Assembly (NCBI GenBank): GCA_019828595.1
Contig: JAHQRK010000010.1
Location: 310,001 to 374,000 of the forward strand
DNA from: Aphanomyces cochlioides
Taxonomy: Eukaryota > Oomycota > Saprolegniomycetes > Saprolegniales > Verrucalvaceae
Direction of reading: 5' to 3'
Length of the DNA stretch: 64,000 bases
Shown here one piece after another: positions 8,580 through 20,040 of this stretch (within the stretch, counting starts at the first letter, position 1; the number at the start of each line of letters is the position of its first letter). The translations under genes and the position numbers were made by a program. The notes under the pieces were generated by a model. That model saw only the letters and a list, made by a program, of their open reading frames with translations. It was not told where the DNA came from and ran no database searches.

Positions 8580-11543
8580 TTAAAAGAGATCTTGCACTTT
8601 TTTCCTCTTGAAGCAGTCATCGTTGAGCGCCGCGCCGTCTGTCTTGATCGTAAATGAGCGCGTGGAGACTGGGACGAATGCTTTCTTGCCAGAATTATAC
8701 CGGAAGAACTGCTTGACCATTGTGACGTCAAGATCCGCGGGTCCTTGGCCGTACACTTTGTACACGGAATCTTTGTCAAGAGCGTACAGTCCTTTGAAGG
8801 TCATTTTCATGTCCTGGACGCTTCCTTTGAACGTGACGAGAAAGTTGTCCCCAGGGTGATCAAAGAGAGCTTGAAGCACGCGGATCCGCTCGGGCTCACA
8901 TGCAGTCCCTGCGAGCAGATTCGTCTCGATGGCATTGTGAATCAACTGTCGATTTGACAACGGTTTGAGCTCGCCCTTCTTGGCAGTACCAGCTGCTCCA
9001 CTCTCAGCCTTTGGTTTATCTTTGCGTTCTTGTAGCTGCTTGAGCTTCTTCTCACGGAGTTCCATCAACTTTGTGGCTCGATCTTTTGGTGTCAATGGAA
9101 CAAACAACTGAGCTGGCACAACTGGTTTCGACGGCTTCTCGACGACTGGAGGCGGCGGCGGTGGTGATGATGGTGGTAATCGTTTGGTCTGCTGCACGGG
9201 GGATATCACTTCCTCACGCTCGATATAAGCAGGAGTTACTTGAGGTAATGGTTTCCAGGGCCCAGCAGGCATCATTTCTGTCGCTTCGGTAGGTGGATTC
9301 ACCTCAAGTTCTTCGTCATCGGATAACATATTTGACGTAGGCTCATCGTCAGGAGGAGGCGGTGCAATGGAAGGTTTCTTGCGTGCTATGCTCTGTCGTG
9401 GAGGGTCCTGTAGTTCTTCCGTCACCTCGTCCATTGAAGACCGAGATGAAAGCTGCTGAGATCGCAGGAACACATCCATCGGCGTCGGCTTAGCTGCAGA
9501 CGCAAACGCTTTGACTGGCTTTGGAGTTGGCTCTGGAAGTAACGCCTTGGCGATGATGGGATCTCTGTGCTGTCGAGGAGACGGCATCAATGATTGGAAC
9601 GCTTTCGGCGGTGTCGACTTTGAGACGGCGCCAACTCCAGCCAGCGTGGAAATTTCCTCCAAGTGTCTGCTCACGGGAGAACTCGACGACGGAGATATGG
9701 CGATTGGACTAGCCGCTGGCGTTGATGGTTGGAGCACTTTCGTCGGAGTCGACTGTGGGGTTGTGTCGCGCACTGGTGTCCTTGTGATCTCTTCGAAGTG
9801 ATTGCTTTTCAGTGGAGAACTCCCGAGCGGACTCGCCTCGGGGGAACTTGGCGATGCTTGAAAAGGGCTGCTGCTCATCTCGTCGTTGTCGAGACTACGT
9901 GGTGGCGTTCGCAGTGCGAGGAACGACGTCCGACTGCACAGAGCTTCAGCATCAAGCTGTGCATGCTCCTGTGCTGACTCGCTTCTTGCTACAGATGCGA
10001 TAGACGTCAAGGTCTCTGCGAATTTGGGAATACTATCTGGCGCATTCGAGTCGACATCATTGGCGTCGTCCTCTTGCAAGTTTGAGCTCCATGTGAAAAT
10101 GGATGGGCCTTCACGCCACGCCACTGGTTTCACTATGCTATGTCGTTCAGCCTCGGTCTGAAGTTGACTAGCCGCCGAACTCCCGCGGCTTTCATGCTGG
10201 TCTGTCGGCAATTCCAGCTCTGCCTCTTGAGAAGGCGGAGAAGCTCGAGTTTGATCAGCCGGCGAGGTTGCCCTTGAAGAGCGTTCCATGGGGCATTGGA
10301 CAGCCTCACGGATGGATCCATTGATTGACTCTCGCGGGTGGAGCCTTGTCGTCTTCTCCATCCTCATTCGACGCGCTTGGTCCTCGAGCAACCACCACGC
10401 TTGCTACGTCACAAGCTTGAAATGTCCATTGAGATGGAACGGGCGACGTACGTGTCCAAGTTTTTGCTCGTACGACTGACCGACTTTAGTTGATAGATCT
10501 GGCAGTGTCGCGATGGTTCTGACGCTGAGTAAATGCACGACTGGAGCTGTTGCCTCTGTCTGTGTCTCGGCAATCCTCTGCGCTGTGCAGAGAGATATCG
10601 TCTCCTGTGAGGTTTGAACACTTGACGACACCGTTGAACTCTTTGCTTGCGCCTCGATCAAGTCGAGCGTGGACGTCTCCTTTTCAACCATTTTGAACTC
10701 TCTCGACGGCATGGTCTGCTTTGAATCACCTGAAGCAGATTGGGGCTCTTGACGGTCTTCAGCAGCATCTTCAGGCACAACGTCGGCGCTGGTTTTGATT
10801 AGCCGAGGGAGATGCTGCTTTGGTGGGCTGCTAGCTTGAGGTTTTTCACTAGGCTTCGAAGGACGACCAGGCGTAGATGCACGAGCTGTCTGTGGTTCCC
10901 CCACTGGTGGAGACGCCGGGAGAGGGCTTGCTGGTGTTGTCTGGACAAGAGGCTTCTCAATGACTGTGTCGCTTTGGTTGAAAGACTTTGGTCTTGGAAA
11001 GAGGACGTCCAGTGTATACTCGAGCTCGTCGTCGGATGGACCAGTTTCTTCCACGACGCGTTCGAGCAACTCGTCCAAGCTTTTGACTACTTTGATCTTT
11101 CCAGGACAAATGTACAAGACGAGCTTGCGATCGACTCGTGCCACAACCATGACGTGTTTTGTCTGCGCTACAATGAGACACATACAAGCTGGACGATGTA
11201 AGAGGCGGCGATCTAGCTCGAAGAAATCCGTCAAAAGCGTCTCGTTCACCAATCCCTGAAGCAGCCACGTCGCGCCGCCCGAACAAACTTGCAAGGATGC
11301 TAATTCTGCAATTGCATTCACATCAAGAGAGCGGCACATCGGGCCAAACTGCAACCCCTTGTGATGCGCCTACATCGCGGTGACTTTGACCATCTTGCGC
11401 AGCCTGAATACCTCGACGACCATCCCTTGGAGCGTTTCTTTCCGTAGTAACTCGACGGGACGGTCGATCGTCGAGAGTACGGCGGAGGCAAACGCCAAGC
11501 TCGCACAGACTTGGCTCTCCAGCGGCCATGCTTTGTCTTTCAT
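8580..11543 (-). CDS. CAMSAP-like protein with C-terminal CKK domain
   Basis: Three exons, 11412-11543, 10452-11369 and 8580-10403, with introns of 42 and 48 bp (phase 0), give about 957 residues. The last ~130 residues are a CKK domain, the microtubule minus-end-binding module of CAMSAP/Patronin: SNRQLIHNAIETNLLAGTACE, then ALFDHPGDNFLVTFKG, FKGLYALDKDSVYKVYGQGP, and FRYNSGKKAFVPVSTRSF follow the order of animal CKK. Before it lie a Lys/Glu-rich coiled stretch (ATKLMELREKKLKQLQERKDK) and a long Ser/Pro-rich disordered region. The N-terminal ~150 residues are globular and may be a diverged CH-like domain, which I cannot confirm. Likely a cytoskeletal microtubule organiser. The first intron is less certain than the second. 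Confidence 0.85.
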
Positions 11544-11695
11544 CGACAAGTTGGACTTGGGAGTTTCAAAAATGCACCAATCAGAATCCTTTATTTAACC
11601 ACCAGCCAATCAAGTTTCAACAATTGAAATTTTAACTAATCAAATGCTTTGTCGTTTCAAAATCTAACCAATCAAATCACGTCAATTACAAACAG
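11544..11695. promoter_or_regulatory. CCAAT-box cluster upstream of CAMSAP-like gene
   Basis: Five close matches to [A/G]CCAATCA or its T-variant in 115 bp: ACCAATCAGA near 11577, GCCAATCAAG near 11606, ACTAATCAAA near 11635 and ACCAATCAAA near 11669, in AT-rich DNA. Consistent with NF-Y-type promoter sites for the minus-strand gene; binding is inferred. Confidence 0.4.
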
Positions 11696-12937
11696 TTACG
11701 ATTTGGTCCAGCGAATGCGAAAGTGCGACAGCTTTTGTTTGAGATACGTTCGAATAGAAGTTTTTGGCCGCGGTGGGAGCGGCGCCTGGCCTTGGACGAC
11801 TTGAGGCGATCGAATCGTCATGATGGGAGCTGCTGCTGCGACTGGACGTGGCGGGGATTGCGATTTAGGCACGTCTTGTTCTGGACATTCCTTACCGACG
11901 ACTTCATGCTCGAGCGAGACAGTCGAGAGCGACCCCTCGACGTTCTGCCCGAGACATGGACGCACAAGAGCATGGGCGAGCATGTGGCGGATCGTATACC
12001 GATGCAATGGATCCACGTCGAGTAAATGGCCGAGGAGTTCTTGCATGTCGGGAGATATCCACGTCACGTTGTGCTTTCGAAGCAGCGCGGCGAGGCCAAG
12101 ACGCGCATGGATCGAGTAGAACGCATCGTACATGGAGGCTTCATGGAACGGGTAATGACCCACGACCATTGTGAAGAGCGCAACACCGAGAGACCACATA
12201 TCGGCTTGCTTTGGGACGTATGTTTGTCCTGCCAAGACTTCAGGAGCCATGTACAAAAGCTTGCCGACCGACTCATTCGTGCACTGCGTCGCATGGCACG
12301 CCAGGCCAAAGTCGCACAGCTGGATGCAATGGCCGTCGCTGAGCAAGACGTTCTCGAGCGAAATATCGCGGTGGGCAATCTCATGCATGTGGAGAAAGTC
12401 GATCGCTTGGGCGATTTGCGCCACGTACTCGAGCGCAGCATGCTGGTCAAAGCGCTTGGCGAGCGAGAGAGCATGGAGGAGTTCGCCACGAGGACAGTAG
12501 TCAAAGACCATCGCGAGCATCGTGTCGTCGCCGTCTTGAAAGTAGAAATCATCGCGGAGGCGGCAGATGTAGCCATAGCCTCCTGCCGCTTGGACGCGGT
12601 GGTTCATCTCGAGCTCTTGGATCGCATTTTCATGGACGAGGTGCGTATCGGATTGCCGCGTGGCGGCGCTGCTCATGGAGATTTTCTTGACGGCGACAAG
12701 CTCGGCCGTGGTTTCGTCCCGACAGAGAAGGACTTGACCATAGATGGCTTCGGCCATTTGCCGCAGGACGACATAGTTGTCCATGCCAAGGACGCAGAAG
12801 TGCGAATGCGATGATGCCTCGCCATGCTTGTTGCTTTCTTCCATGGAAAATGTTCCAAAGGACATTCCATCATGTTGATATCCTTCTATAAATGGACGGA
12901 CGAGTCTCAAGGCCATCGTCGTCCTCAAAAATAACAT
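11696..12937 (-). CDS. divergent Ser/Thr protein kinase
   Basis: Single-exon kinase of up to 413 residues. It has AVKKI (ATP lysine), HRDISLENVLL (catalytic loop), DFGLA and MAPEVL, with the HRDISLEN variant common in oomycete CAMK-like kinases. The Gly-rich loop is degenerate (AEAIYGQV). The C-terminal ~80 residues are Pro/basic and disordered. The first ATG (12937) is only 35 bp from the stop of GH16 copy A upstream, and a TTTATAG element lies just after it, so the true start is more likely the ATG at 12865 (MSFGTFSMEE). Substrates are unknown. Confidence 0.8.
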   Translation of the reverse strand: MLFLRTTMALRLVRPFIEGYQHDGMSFGTFSMEESNKHGEASSHSHFCVLGMDNYVVLRQMAEAIYGQVLLCRDETTAELVAVKKISMSSAATRQSDTHLVHENAIQELEMNHRVQAAGGYGYICRLRDDFYFQDGDDTMLAMVFDYCPRGELLHALSLAKRFDQHAALEYVAQIAQAIDFLHMHEIAHRDISLENVLLSDGHCIQLCDFGLACHATQCTNESVGKLLYMAPEVLAGQTYVPKQADMWSLGVALFTMVVGHYPFHEASMYDAFYSIHARLGLAALLRKHNVTWISPDMQELLGHLLDVDPLHRYTIRHMLAHALVRPCLGQNVEGSLSTVSLEHEVVGKECPEQDVPKSQSPPRPVAAAAPIMTIRSPQVVQGQAPLPPRPKTSIRTYLKQKLSHFRIRWTKS

Positions 12938-12971
12938 TAGCTACGACGACGCACACAACGACAAGATCGCT

Positions 12972-15337
12972 CTACGCCCGTGACGATGGATTCGCAGGGC
13001 CGTAATACCGTCGCGTCGCGGATGGCGCTGTCAATTCAATCCCGTCTTCGTCGTCAAACTGCCGCACTTCTCCGTGGCGTTTTGTCGACACGGTCGCAAT
13101 CGTCGACGCTTTGGCCATGCGGCGACTTCGAGCGACGCACGAGAGCACCAACGCGGCCAAGCAAACACTAGCCAGGACCGACGGGTAGACCAAACTCGGG
13201 CCAAATTCCTCGACGTCAGTGATCTGCTTGGTGCAGCGAGGACCCGTGTAGCCCTTGACGCACACGCACCGCCGCGAGACGCACCGCCCGGTCGGAGGAG
13301 CCATCTTGTTGTCCTGCGTGCAGTCGTCGTCAACGTTACACGACGCGCGGCCATGGACGGGTAGCACGGGGTTCTTGTCGTCGCGGTACCAGTTGATATG
13401 GCCTTCGATCCACTTCTTGGTCGGATGCGTCGGTGGATCGCACCCGATGAACATGTTGCTCTTGTTCTGGTAGACGCGAATGTAGTCGATCTCCATGTAC
13501 ATTGGGAACGAGTCGCAAATGTTGTTGCTCTGGTTGTACGCCCACGAGCCTGGCTCTGGTTGCGTCGCGTTGCCGCGGCATGGTCCAATGTCAACGTTGG
13601 GCGGCAACGCTCCCCATGCTTTGGCAAGCGCGACGTTGAAAATCAAGTACATGGGCTCTTCAATCATGATCTTCTTGGGATTCCGTGTCTTGTTGCCTTG
13701 GGGCGGCGACGTCAATGCCTTGGCGGGGATTTCAAACAGCGGCGAGCCCGCTAAACTCCATCGAATGTACCCGCTTGGTCCCATGACCCTACAACAACAA
13801 ACTTAGCGGCGACGAGCGTCGAGGAAAGCTTACCATTCGACTTGGTAGATGTAGAACGTCGTGTACGCTTCATGGCCCATGGCCCAGTTGACGGAAATGG
13901 CGTCCATTTGGTACTCAAACTTGGCCATCTGATGCGTGTCGGCGACGCCTGGCTTGCGCGGCGTCTCGCACTTTGGGTTCTTCGCGTCAGGGTCGCACAG
14001 AAACGCTCCAATGTAGCCGTTCGCGATGGGATAGCACGCGCCATTGTGGTTGATGCCCCAGTGGAGCGACGTATTGCCGTCAATAAAGCTCAAGTCGGCG
14101 TTCACGTCGCGCGCGGCACTCATTTGCGTCATCTCGTACACGTTCGAGGTAATCCTATCGCGGTACGTTTGCGATTGATTGACCACGTCAAAGTTCTGAA
14201 TGTCCGTCGGGATGAGCTCGCAGCGGTTGTTGGCGGCGTAGCGAAGCCCTTGGTACCAATTCTTATGGCCGCGGGATTTAAAAGCGCTCCATGGGGCGTC
14301 AGGGATGTTGGCGCCGGGGGTACTGCAGCCTTTGCCGTATACGCAGTAGATGTTCGTGTAGTTGGTCCTGGGATCCGTGTCTGCACCGCCTTTCACGACT
14401 GGCATGCGGCGGTAATCGTCTGGCATGCCCGGTGCAATTTGAATCGACGATGAAATGGCATCACCGCCCCCTTCCAAGATGTCAATCTCCGGCGCGCCGC
14501 GGCCTTGGTTCGGGTTCAAGCCGTAGCCTGGCGTCGCATTGCAGGCTGAAATGAGCTGAAAGGGCTCGAGTTCTGCGTCACAATCGTTGTACGTCCATGG
14601 CCACACACGCGTCGTCGAAGTTGTGAAGAGCGCACGGCCAAGATTGCCCATGAGCCAAATACCAGGCCAAGTGGGGTAATACCCACGGTCGAGAATGCGA
14701 GAGATGGGCGACAGAATCGTCTTCTTGCCAGTCTTTGAGTCGATCGTATAGCCTAGCGCGTTCGGGTTGATCGTAATGCTCTTGTGTTCGCTGTCTGTGA
14801 CATTGTTGATCGCGCCGGGAAGCTTGGCGGCGACTTCAATCAGTCCGCCTTGCATGCAAAACTTGTTCCAAGACTGCATCATGCCTGCAGTGTAATACTA
14901 CTCATTCCATCAATACCACAGCTAGAGAGGAAACGTACCATCGTGCGCGTTTCCCATCCTGGATTTTCGAGCCACTGGTTGAAGTATGACACGACGGTCG
15001 ATCCCTCTTCGACTTTGTTGATCAACTTGCCGCCCTTCGTGTACACGTTGTCCGAGTTGTACATTTCAAGGGCGGCATTCACTCCATCGGGCATATCTAA
15101 TGCTGTCCACAAATGATCCTCCCCGGGTTTGAACGACCGTCCGTCCACTTCAAATTCGTCGCTCATGACGAGCTGCCATGTTTCGCCGCGCGATGTTCGT
15201 TTCTGTCTCGCACTCTCCGGCGTGTCAACGTCAATCCAAATCCCAACACCCGACTTGGCTGGAAACCCATCGAAATCGTAGTCGAGGCCCACGGCCAGTG
15301 CAACGCTCGTCGCGATCCACTGGATCCTTCTCTTCAT
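12972..15337 (-). CDS. SKN1/KRE6-like GH16 glucan-associated protein, copy A
   Basis: Three exons, 14939-15337, 13834-14897 and 12972-13788, with introns of 41 and 45 bp, give 759 residues. Order: signal peptide (MKRRIQWIATSVALAVG), GH16-type jelly-roll region with TWPGIWLMGNLGRALF and the catalytic motif EIDILEGG, an EGF-like Cys cluster (CVSRRCVCVKGYTGPRC), a transmembrane segment (VYPSVLASVCLAALVLSC) and a short cytosolic tail. SKN1/KRE6 proteins are membrane-linked and needed for beta-1,6-glucan assembly in yeast; oomycete relatives are inferred to act on wall glucans. Start is the ATG before the signal peptide; an upstream in-frame ATG at 15394 lacks a signal-like start. Both introns sit at the same codons as in copies B and C. 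Confidence 0.9.
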
Positions 15338-16603
15338 TCGCGCTGCTCTGAAAATGAGATCTGCTCCGACCAAGTCTGTTCCATGACATGCCAAGACATC
15401 TTTGGCCTAAGATTTCAAATTGCGTATTTTTATCGCCAAAACATCCGGTTAAACCCGTTCTATATCCGGATGTTCCACATCAACGACAGAGTTTGAGCCT
15501 TCCAAGAGCGCGATCGACGCGTTTCTTTCAGCCTTAGCCCTTCAACATTAACTTGCAGAGTCTTGGCATCAGTCCAGGCTATCCAAGCAGTACAAAGCGG
15601 AAGAATGGGGGTGCATTTGATTGTATGCAGTTTATCAGCGTACATCCGATCTGTACGACAAATGCCGTGTCAACAAGTTAGCCAATCAAGTTTCTGGATG
15701 GTATTTTATCGCGATTTGATTGGCAGATGGGTTATAATTTTAGCCAATCATATAACAAATGAGATTCTGTTACTCTGAAAATTTTGCGCAAATCACCCAA
15801 TGGCCAAGCGACATTTCGCACACGTGAAATTTTCTGGCCATGTTACAACCCAGACAACCATCGGTTGTCTGCTTGGACGCGTGTGGACACCACGCCGCCA
15901 GATGCGAACGCTCTCTCGTTTGGCAGTCTTTATCTGCAAGGAAGGGAGCTCGTTCTGCTGTCGGTGATGGCGGAGGTCAAGTCGTTGAGACTGAAACGTT
16001 GGCCCGAAAGTTTTCAGCCACACAAACAACAACTTGCACCAGGAGCACGGTCTTTGTGGTGAAGGAGGAATGAGCACCCAAGAGGTGCATTTGAGACACA
16101 TACTGTACTCTACTCTCGTTGATTGTCTGCAGCTCTCAACCTTGACGCCAACGACGACGGGGCAAAAGTTACCTGGATGAACCATGTATGTTCAGTCCAC
16201 AGTATTGCTTCCACAGCCTTCCTCTGGCGCTGCCGTCGTCTCGTGCTGCTCGTCGCCACATTGCAATTGTAATGGAGATTCGATCGCGGAGATCAAGCGC
16301 CTGCGTCGTGCTCTAGCCGCGTCCAAGTCTCACTGGTTGACGAACTCCATTTGTTAAATGTAGCGCTGGGAGCTTGCACTTGAACGATTCCAGCTGTCCT
16401 TCGGCGGTGTTCGCGACTTGGCGACAGCGTCTCCAGGTCGTGGAGCGTGGGGAGCTCAACACGCAGCTCTCTCTCTCTTCCTCTGAACTCATATCACAAC
16501 TGCGGCTCAGTAGTAAAAACGCTGTTCTTGCCATGCAAAGACGAGAGGCATCGAGTAAAATAATACCATGTATTGGGAGCTAGCTACGTGCGTCGGCGGA
16601 TGT
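15338..16603. other. intergenic gap between GH16 copies A and B
   Basis: Near the start of copy A there is an ATATCCGGATGTTCC element (about 15462) and ACATCCGGTT (about 15442). CCAAT boxes lie at about 15680, 15716 and 15747. From about 16200 to 16580 the plus strand can be read in broken frames as helical stretches (EIKRLRRALAASK; RQRLQVVERGELNTQLSLSSSELISQLRL) that look like a decayed coiled-coil gene. No intact gene is supported. Confidence 0.35.
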
Positions 16604-19051
16604 CTAGTCGACTTGTTTCAATCCACCGGCAGCTTGGACGGGAGCGTAAAAGCGGCGACTTGCAGGCTGCGCTGGTTCTTCGTCGTCTGCTTCCCTGTTC
16701 TTGGGCTTGCGGGATGCCGCGGCGAGATCCGAGGCGGCGACAAGTCGTCGATTTCGCATCACAGTCGTCAACGCGACGATCGCAATGACCACACTCGTCA
16801 AAACAGCAGGGTAGACAATGTTGGGGCCAAAGTACGTCGGGCTGTCGACGTTGAACGACTTGGAACCTGTAAACTTGGTGCAGCGAGGACCACCGTAGCC
16901 CTTGACGCAAGAGCAGCGGCGTTCCAAGCATCGTCCAGTCGGTTCCGTAGCAAGACTGCCCTGGCAATCCGCGTCGCTCGTGCACGTGGCACCTCCGTCG
17001 ACGCGAATCATCTCGTTCTTGTTGTCAGTGTACCAAGTGATATGGCCGTCGATCCATTGTTTGGTCGGATGGGACGGAGGATCGCACCCGACGCCCATCG
17101 TGCTCTTGTCTTGGTAGACGCGGATGTAGTCGATCTCCATGTACATTGGGAACGAGTCGCAAATGCTCATCGTGCGGTTGTACTGGTACGTGCCGTAGGG
17201 ATCATGAGACGTTTCGTTGCCGCGGCAAGCGCCGGCGTCAATGTTGGGCGGCGTGGCACCCCACGCTTTCGCCAATGCAACGTTGAAAATCAAGTACATG
17301 GGCTCTTCGATCATGATCTTCTTGGGATTGCGGGGTTTGCCAGAGCCTTCAGGGGCTTGTGGTGGGTTGGTCAATGCCGACGCGGGGATTTCAAACAGCG
17401 GCGAGTCAAACAAACACCATCGGACGTAGCCGTTTGGCCCAGTGACCCTACCATGCATTCGCCATGAGTCCCTGAGTTCACGGGGAGCATGACGACGTAC
17501 CATTCGACTTGGTAGACGTAGAACATGACGTATGCTTCATGGCCGACATCCCAGTTGACAGAGATGGCATCCATTTGGTAGTTGAACGGGTCCATTTGCT
17601 TGGTGGGGGCAACACCATCTTTGCGCGGCGCGGTACACTTGGGGTTCTTGTTGTCAGGATCGCACAAGTACGCGCCAATGTAGCCGTTCGCGATGGGGAA
17701 ACACGTGCCGTCGTAGTTGATGCCCCAATGCCTCGTCGTGGACGAATTGATCAAGCTCAAGTCGGCGTTCACGTCGCGGGCGGCACTCATTTGCGTCTTG
17801 ACGTATGTGTTGTTGACGATGAGCTTGAGAGGGTTCTGCTGCGCTGCCAAGACCTACAAAGGTTCATTGAGATTCCCTCTTCTTCATGGAGGAAGAGGAG
17901 CGTACCGGTTCATACGCTTGAATATCAGTCGCGACAGGTTTGCAGCGTTTGTTCGTGGCGTAACGAAGACCTTGGTACCAGTTCTTGTGGCCACGAGGGG
18001 CAAAGACGCTCCAAGGCGCGTCGGGAATGTTCGCACCGGGAGTTTGACACCCCTTGCCATAGACACAGTAGATGCTACCATCGAGCGTGACGTTGACAGC
18101 CGTACGACGGTATTCATCAGGCATGCCGGGAGCGATTTGGACAGACGAGGAAATGGCGGCACCACCACCTTCCAGGATATCGATTTCAGGAGCGCCGCGG
18201 CCTTGGTTTGGGTTCAAGCCGTATCCGGGGTTCGAATTGCAAGCTGAAATGAGCTGGTGAGGCTCCAGGTCAGGATCGCATTCATCATAAGTCCATGGCC
18301 ACATACGAGTCGTAGAAGCAGTGAAGAGAGCGCGGCCGAGGTTTCCCATGAGCCAGATACCAGGCCAGGTTGGGTAAAAGTTGATGTCCTTGATCAAATC
18401 CTGGTCGGTCAAATTGTAGCGCACGCCATCTTTCCAGAAGACGCCGATCGCGTTCGGGTTGATCGTCACGCTCTTGTGTTCACTGTCAGTGACGTTGTTG
18501 ATCGCACCTGGAAGTTTTGCGGCGACTTCAATCAAACCCCCTTGGATGCAAAACTTGTTCCACGATTGCATCATGCCCGCCGTGTAATGCTGCAAGAAAG
18601 CGCGTTAGACTCCTCAGATAGTCTATAGTGAGCGTACCAGCGTCGTGGATTCATATGCAGGATGTTCGAGCCACTGGTTAAAGTACGTGACGTTCACAGG
18701 GCCTTCGTCAACGCGATTGATGAGTTTGCCGCCCTTTGTGTACACGTTCGAGACGTTGTAGTACTCTAGCGCAGCATTCACACCATCGGGAATGTCCAAA
18801 GCGGTCCACAAATGGTCCTTTCCTGCTTTAAACGATCGCCCTTCGATTTCAAACTCATCACTCATGACGAGGTCCCATTTTTCTCCACGGGACGTCATCT
18901 TGGACATGGCCGTCGACGGCGTGTCGACGTCCACCCAAGCACCAATACCAGATCGCGTCGGGTACGCTTCAAAGTCGTGATCGATCGCATAGACGGCGGA
19001 CGCTTGGAGCAGCGTCACGGTCAGAACGGACCACAGCGTCGACTTGGTCAT
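16604..19051 (-). CDS. SKN1/KRE6-like GH16 glucan-associated protein, copy B
   Basis: Four exons, 18638-19051, 17906-18589, 17501-17853 and 16604-17447 (introns 48, 52 and 53 bp), give 764 residues. Same design as copy A: signal peptide MTKSTLWSVLTVTLLQASAVYA, jelly-roll core with EIDILEGGG, CSCVKGYGGPRCTK EGF-like knot, membrane segment (NIVYPAVLTSVVIAIVALTTV) and a tail ending in FYAPVQAAG. Intron 17854-17905 (between AYEP and VLAAQQ) is absent from copies A and C at the equivalent place, so it is a copy-specific gain or loss. Start is the ATG of the signal peptide; an in-frame ATG at 19072 is less suitable. Intact and probably functional. Confidence 0.9.
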
Positions 19052-19541
19052 CTTGGTCCTGCAATCACACACAGGAGGTTGGTTTTCCAGAAGTGGTTGC
19101 CATTACACTCGGTGCGGCTGGCTTTCTTGGCAGAGGCAGTTTGACCATAAAACATACTTTAATCAAGTGAAAGCCGACCATGGAAATATATCACATCATC
19201 TAATTCCACCCCACGACGACCATAAACTTCGACTACCATGTACTGCAATAAGTTTACAAGGTTTAAGATAAAATAATTTTAGAATGACATTTGGACTGAA
19301 TGATATGATGCACTTGGTCGTCGTCATTGTTCTAGTCAATGGACAATCGAAAGGCACAATCACAACGTGACGCCAGGAGGCATGCACCATGAGGACCGCC
19401 GTTGCTTGGAGTCTTAAGCATGGAGGAACGACGACAAACGGAATACCAAGCAGAGAGATGGCTGCTTCGAAGAGGATGCTCCGTCGGGAATGCGATCTGC
19501 CAAGATGAACTTGACGACTCTGTGGTTCTCGCTGACATGTA
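19052..19541. other. upstream flank of GH16 copy B
   Basis: AT-rich sequence with no recognisable gene. Open frames on either strand show no family motifs or consistent splice sites. Confidence 0.3.
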
Positions 19542-20040
19542 CAGAAAAACCTGCTTGTTTGAACAACGCGCGGTGGAGTGGGATGCTTGTTCAATTCCAA
19601 AGGTGTTCAGCTATAGCTTTATCGAAGCGTTTGTATAGGCATACAAATTTCAAGTTACTAATTTACCGTCTGGTATCAGGACATTTCCAGAAGTAACGTC
19701 TGTCGTTCATCAACTACTCTGTCTCAACCGAGCACTTGAAGCGCTTCTTGATGTGTTCGTATGGGGTGCCTTCATCGATCATCTTCAGCATGGTGACTTT
19801 GTCTTCCATGCTCAAGTCGACCATCCTTCCACCAAGACTAACAATGTGTGGCTAACCAACGATGTGTTCTGACGGTACGTAGTACAACTCATATTTGATC
19901 AAATTACTTCGTTTAGCATGAGAGGTTTTTGTTCACTCTACCAGGGTCGACATTTATGGAAATCTGTCCGTGGATTGAAAACCTGTTCAGTTCGAAAGGC
20001 GTTTAGCTATACGAGGTGTTTAAACTAGCAGGTTTTTCTG
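19542..20040. mobile_element. pogo-like MITE carrying a transposase HTH fragment
   Basis: Terminal inverted repeats start CAGAAAAACCTGC on both ends and continue imperfectly (CTTGTTTGAAC left; CTAGTTTAAAC right read inward), flanked by TA dinucleotides at 19540-19541 and 20041-20042. CAG ends plus TA duplication fit the pogo/Tc1-mariner superfamily. On the minus strand at about 19720-19832 a fragment reads VDLSMEDKVTMLKMIDEGTPYEHIKKRF, like the N-terminal helix-turn-helix of pogo/CENP-B transposases, then stops. 499 bp, non-autonomous. Confidence 0.65.

Noticed and set aside
14129..14386. Antisense and off-frame open frames within GH16 copies A and B
   Set aside because: Shadows of GC-rich coding sequence; low-complexity Arg/Thr content and no splice logic.
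19196..19600. 134-residue minus-strand frame upstream of GH16 copy B
   Set aside because: Overlaps the MITE end and has no recognisable domain.
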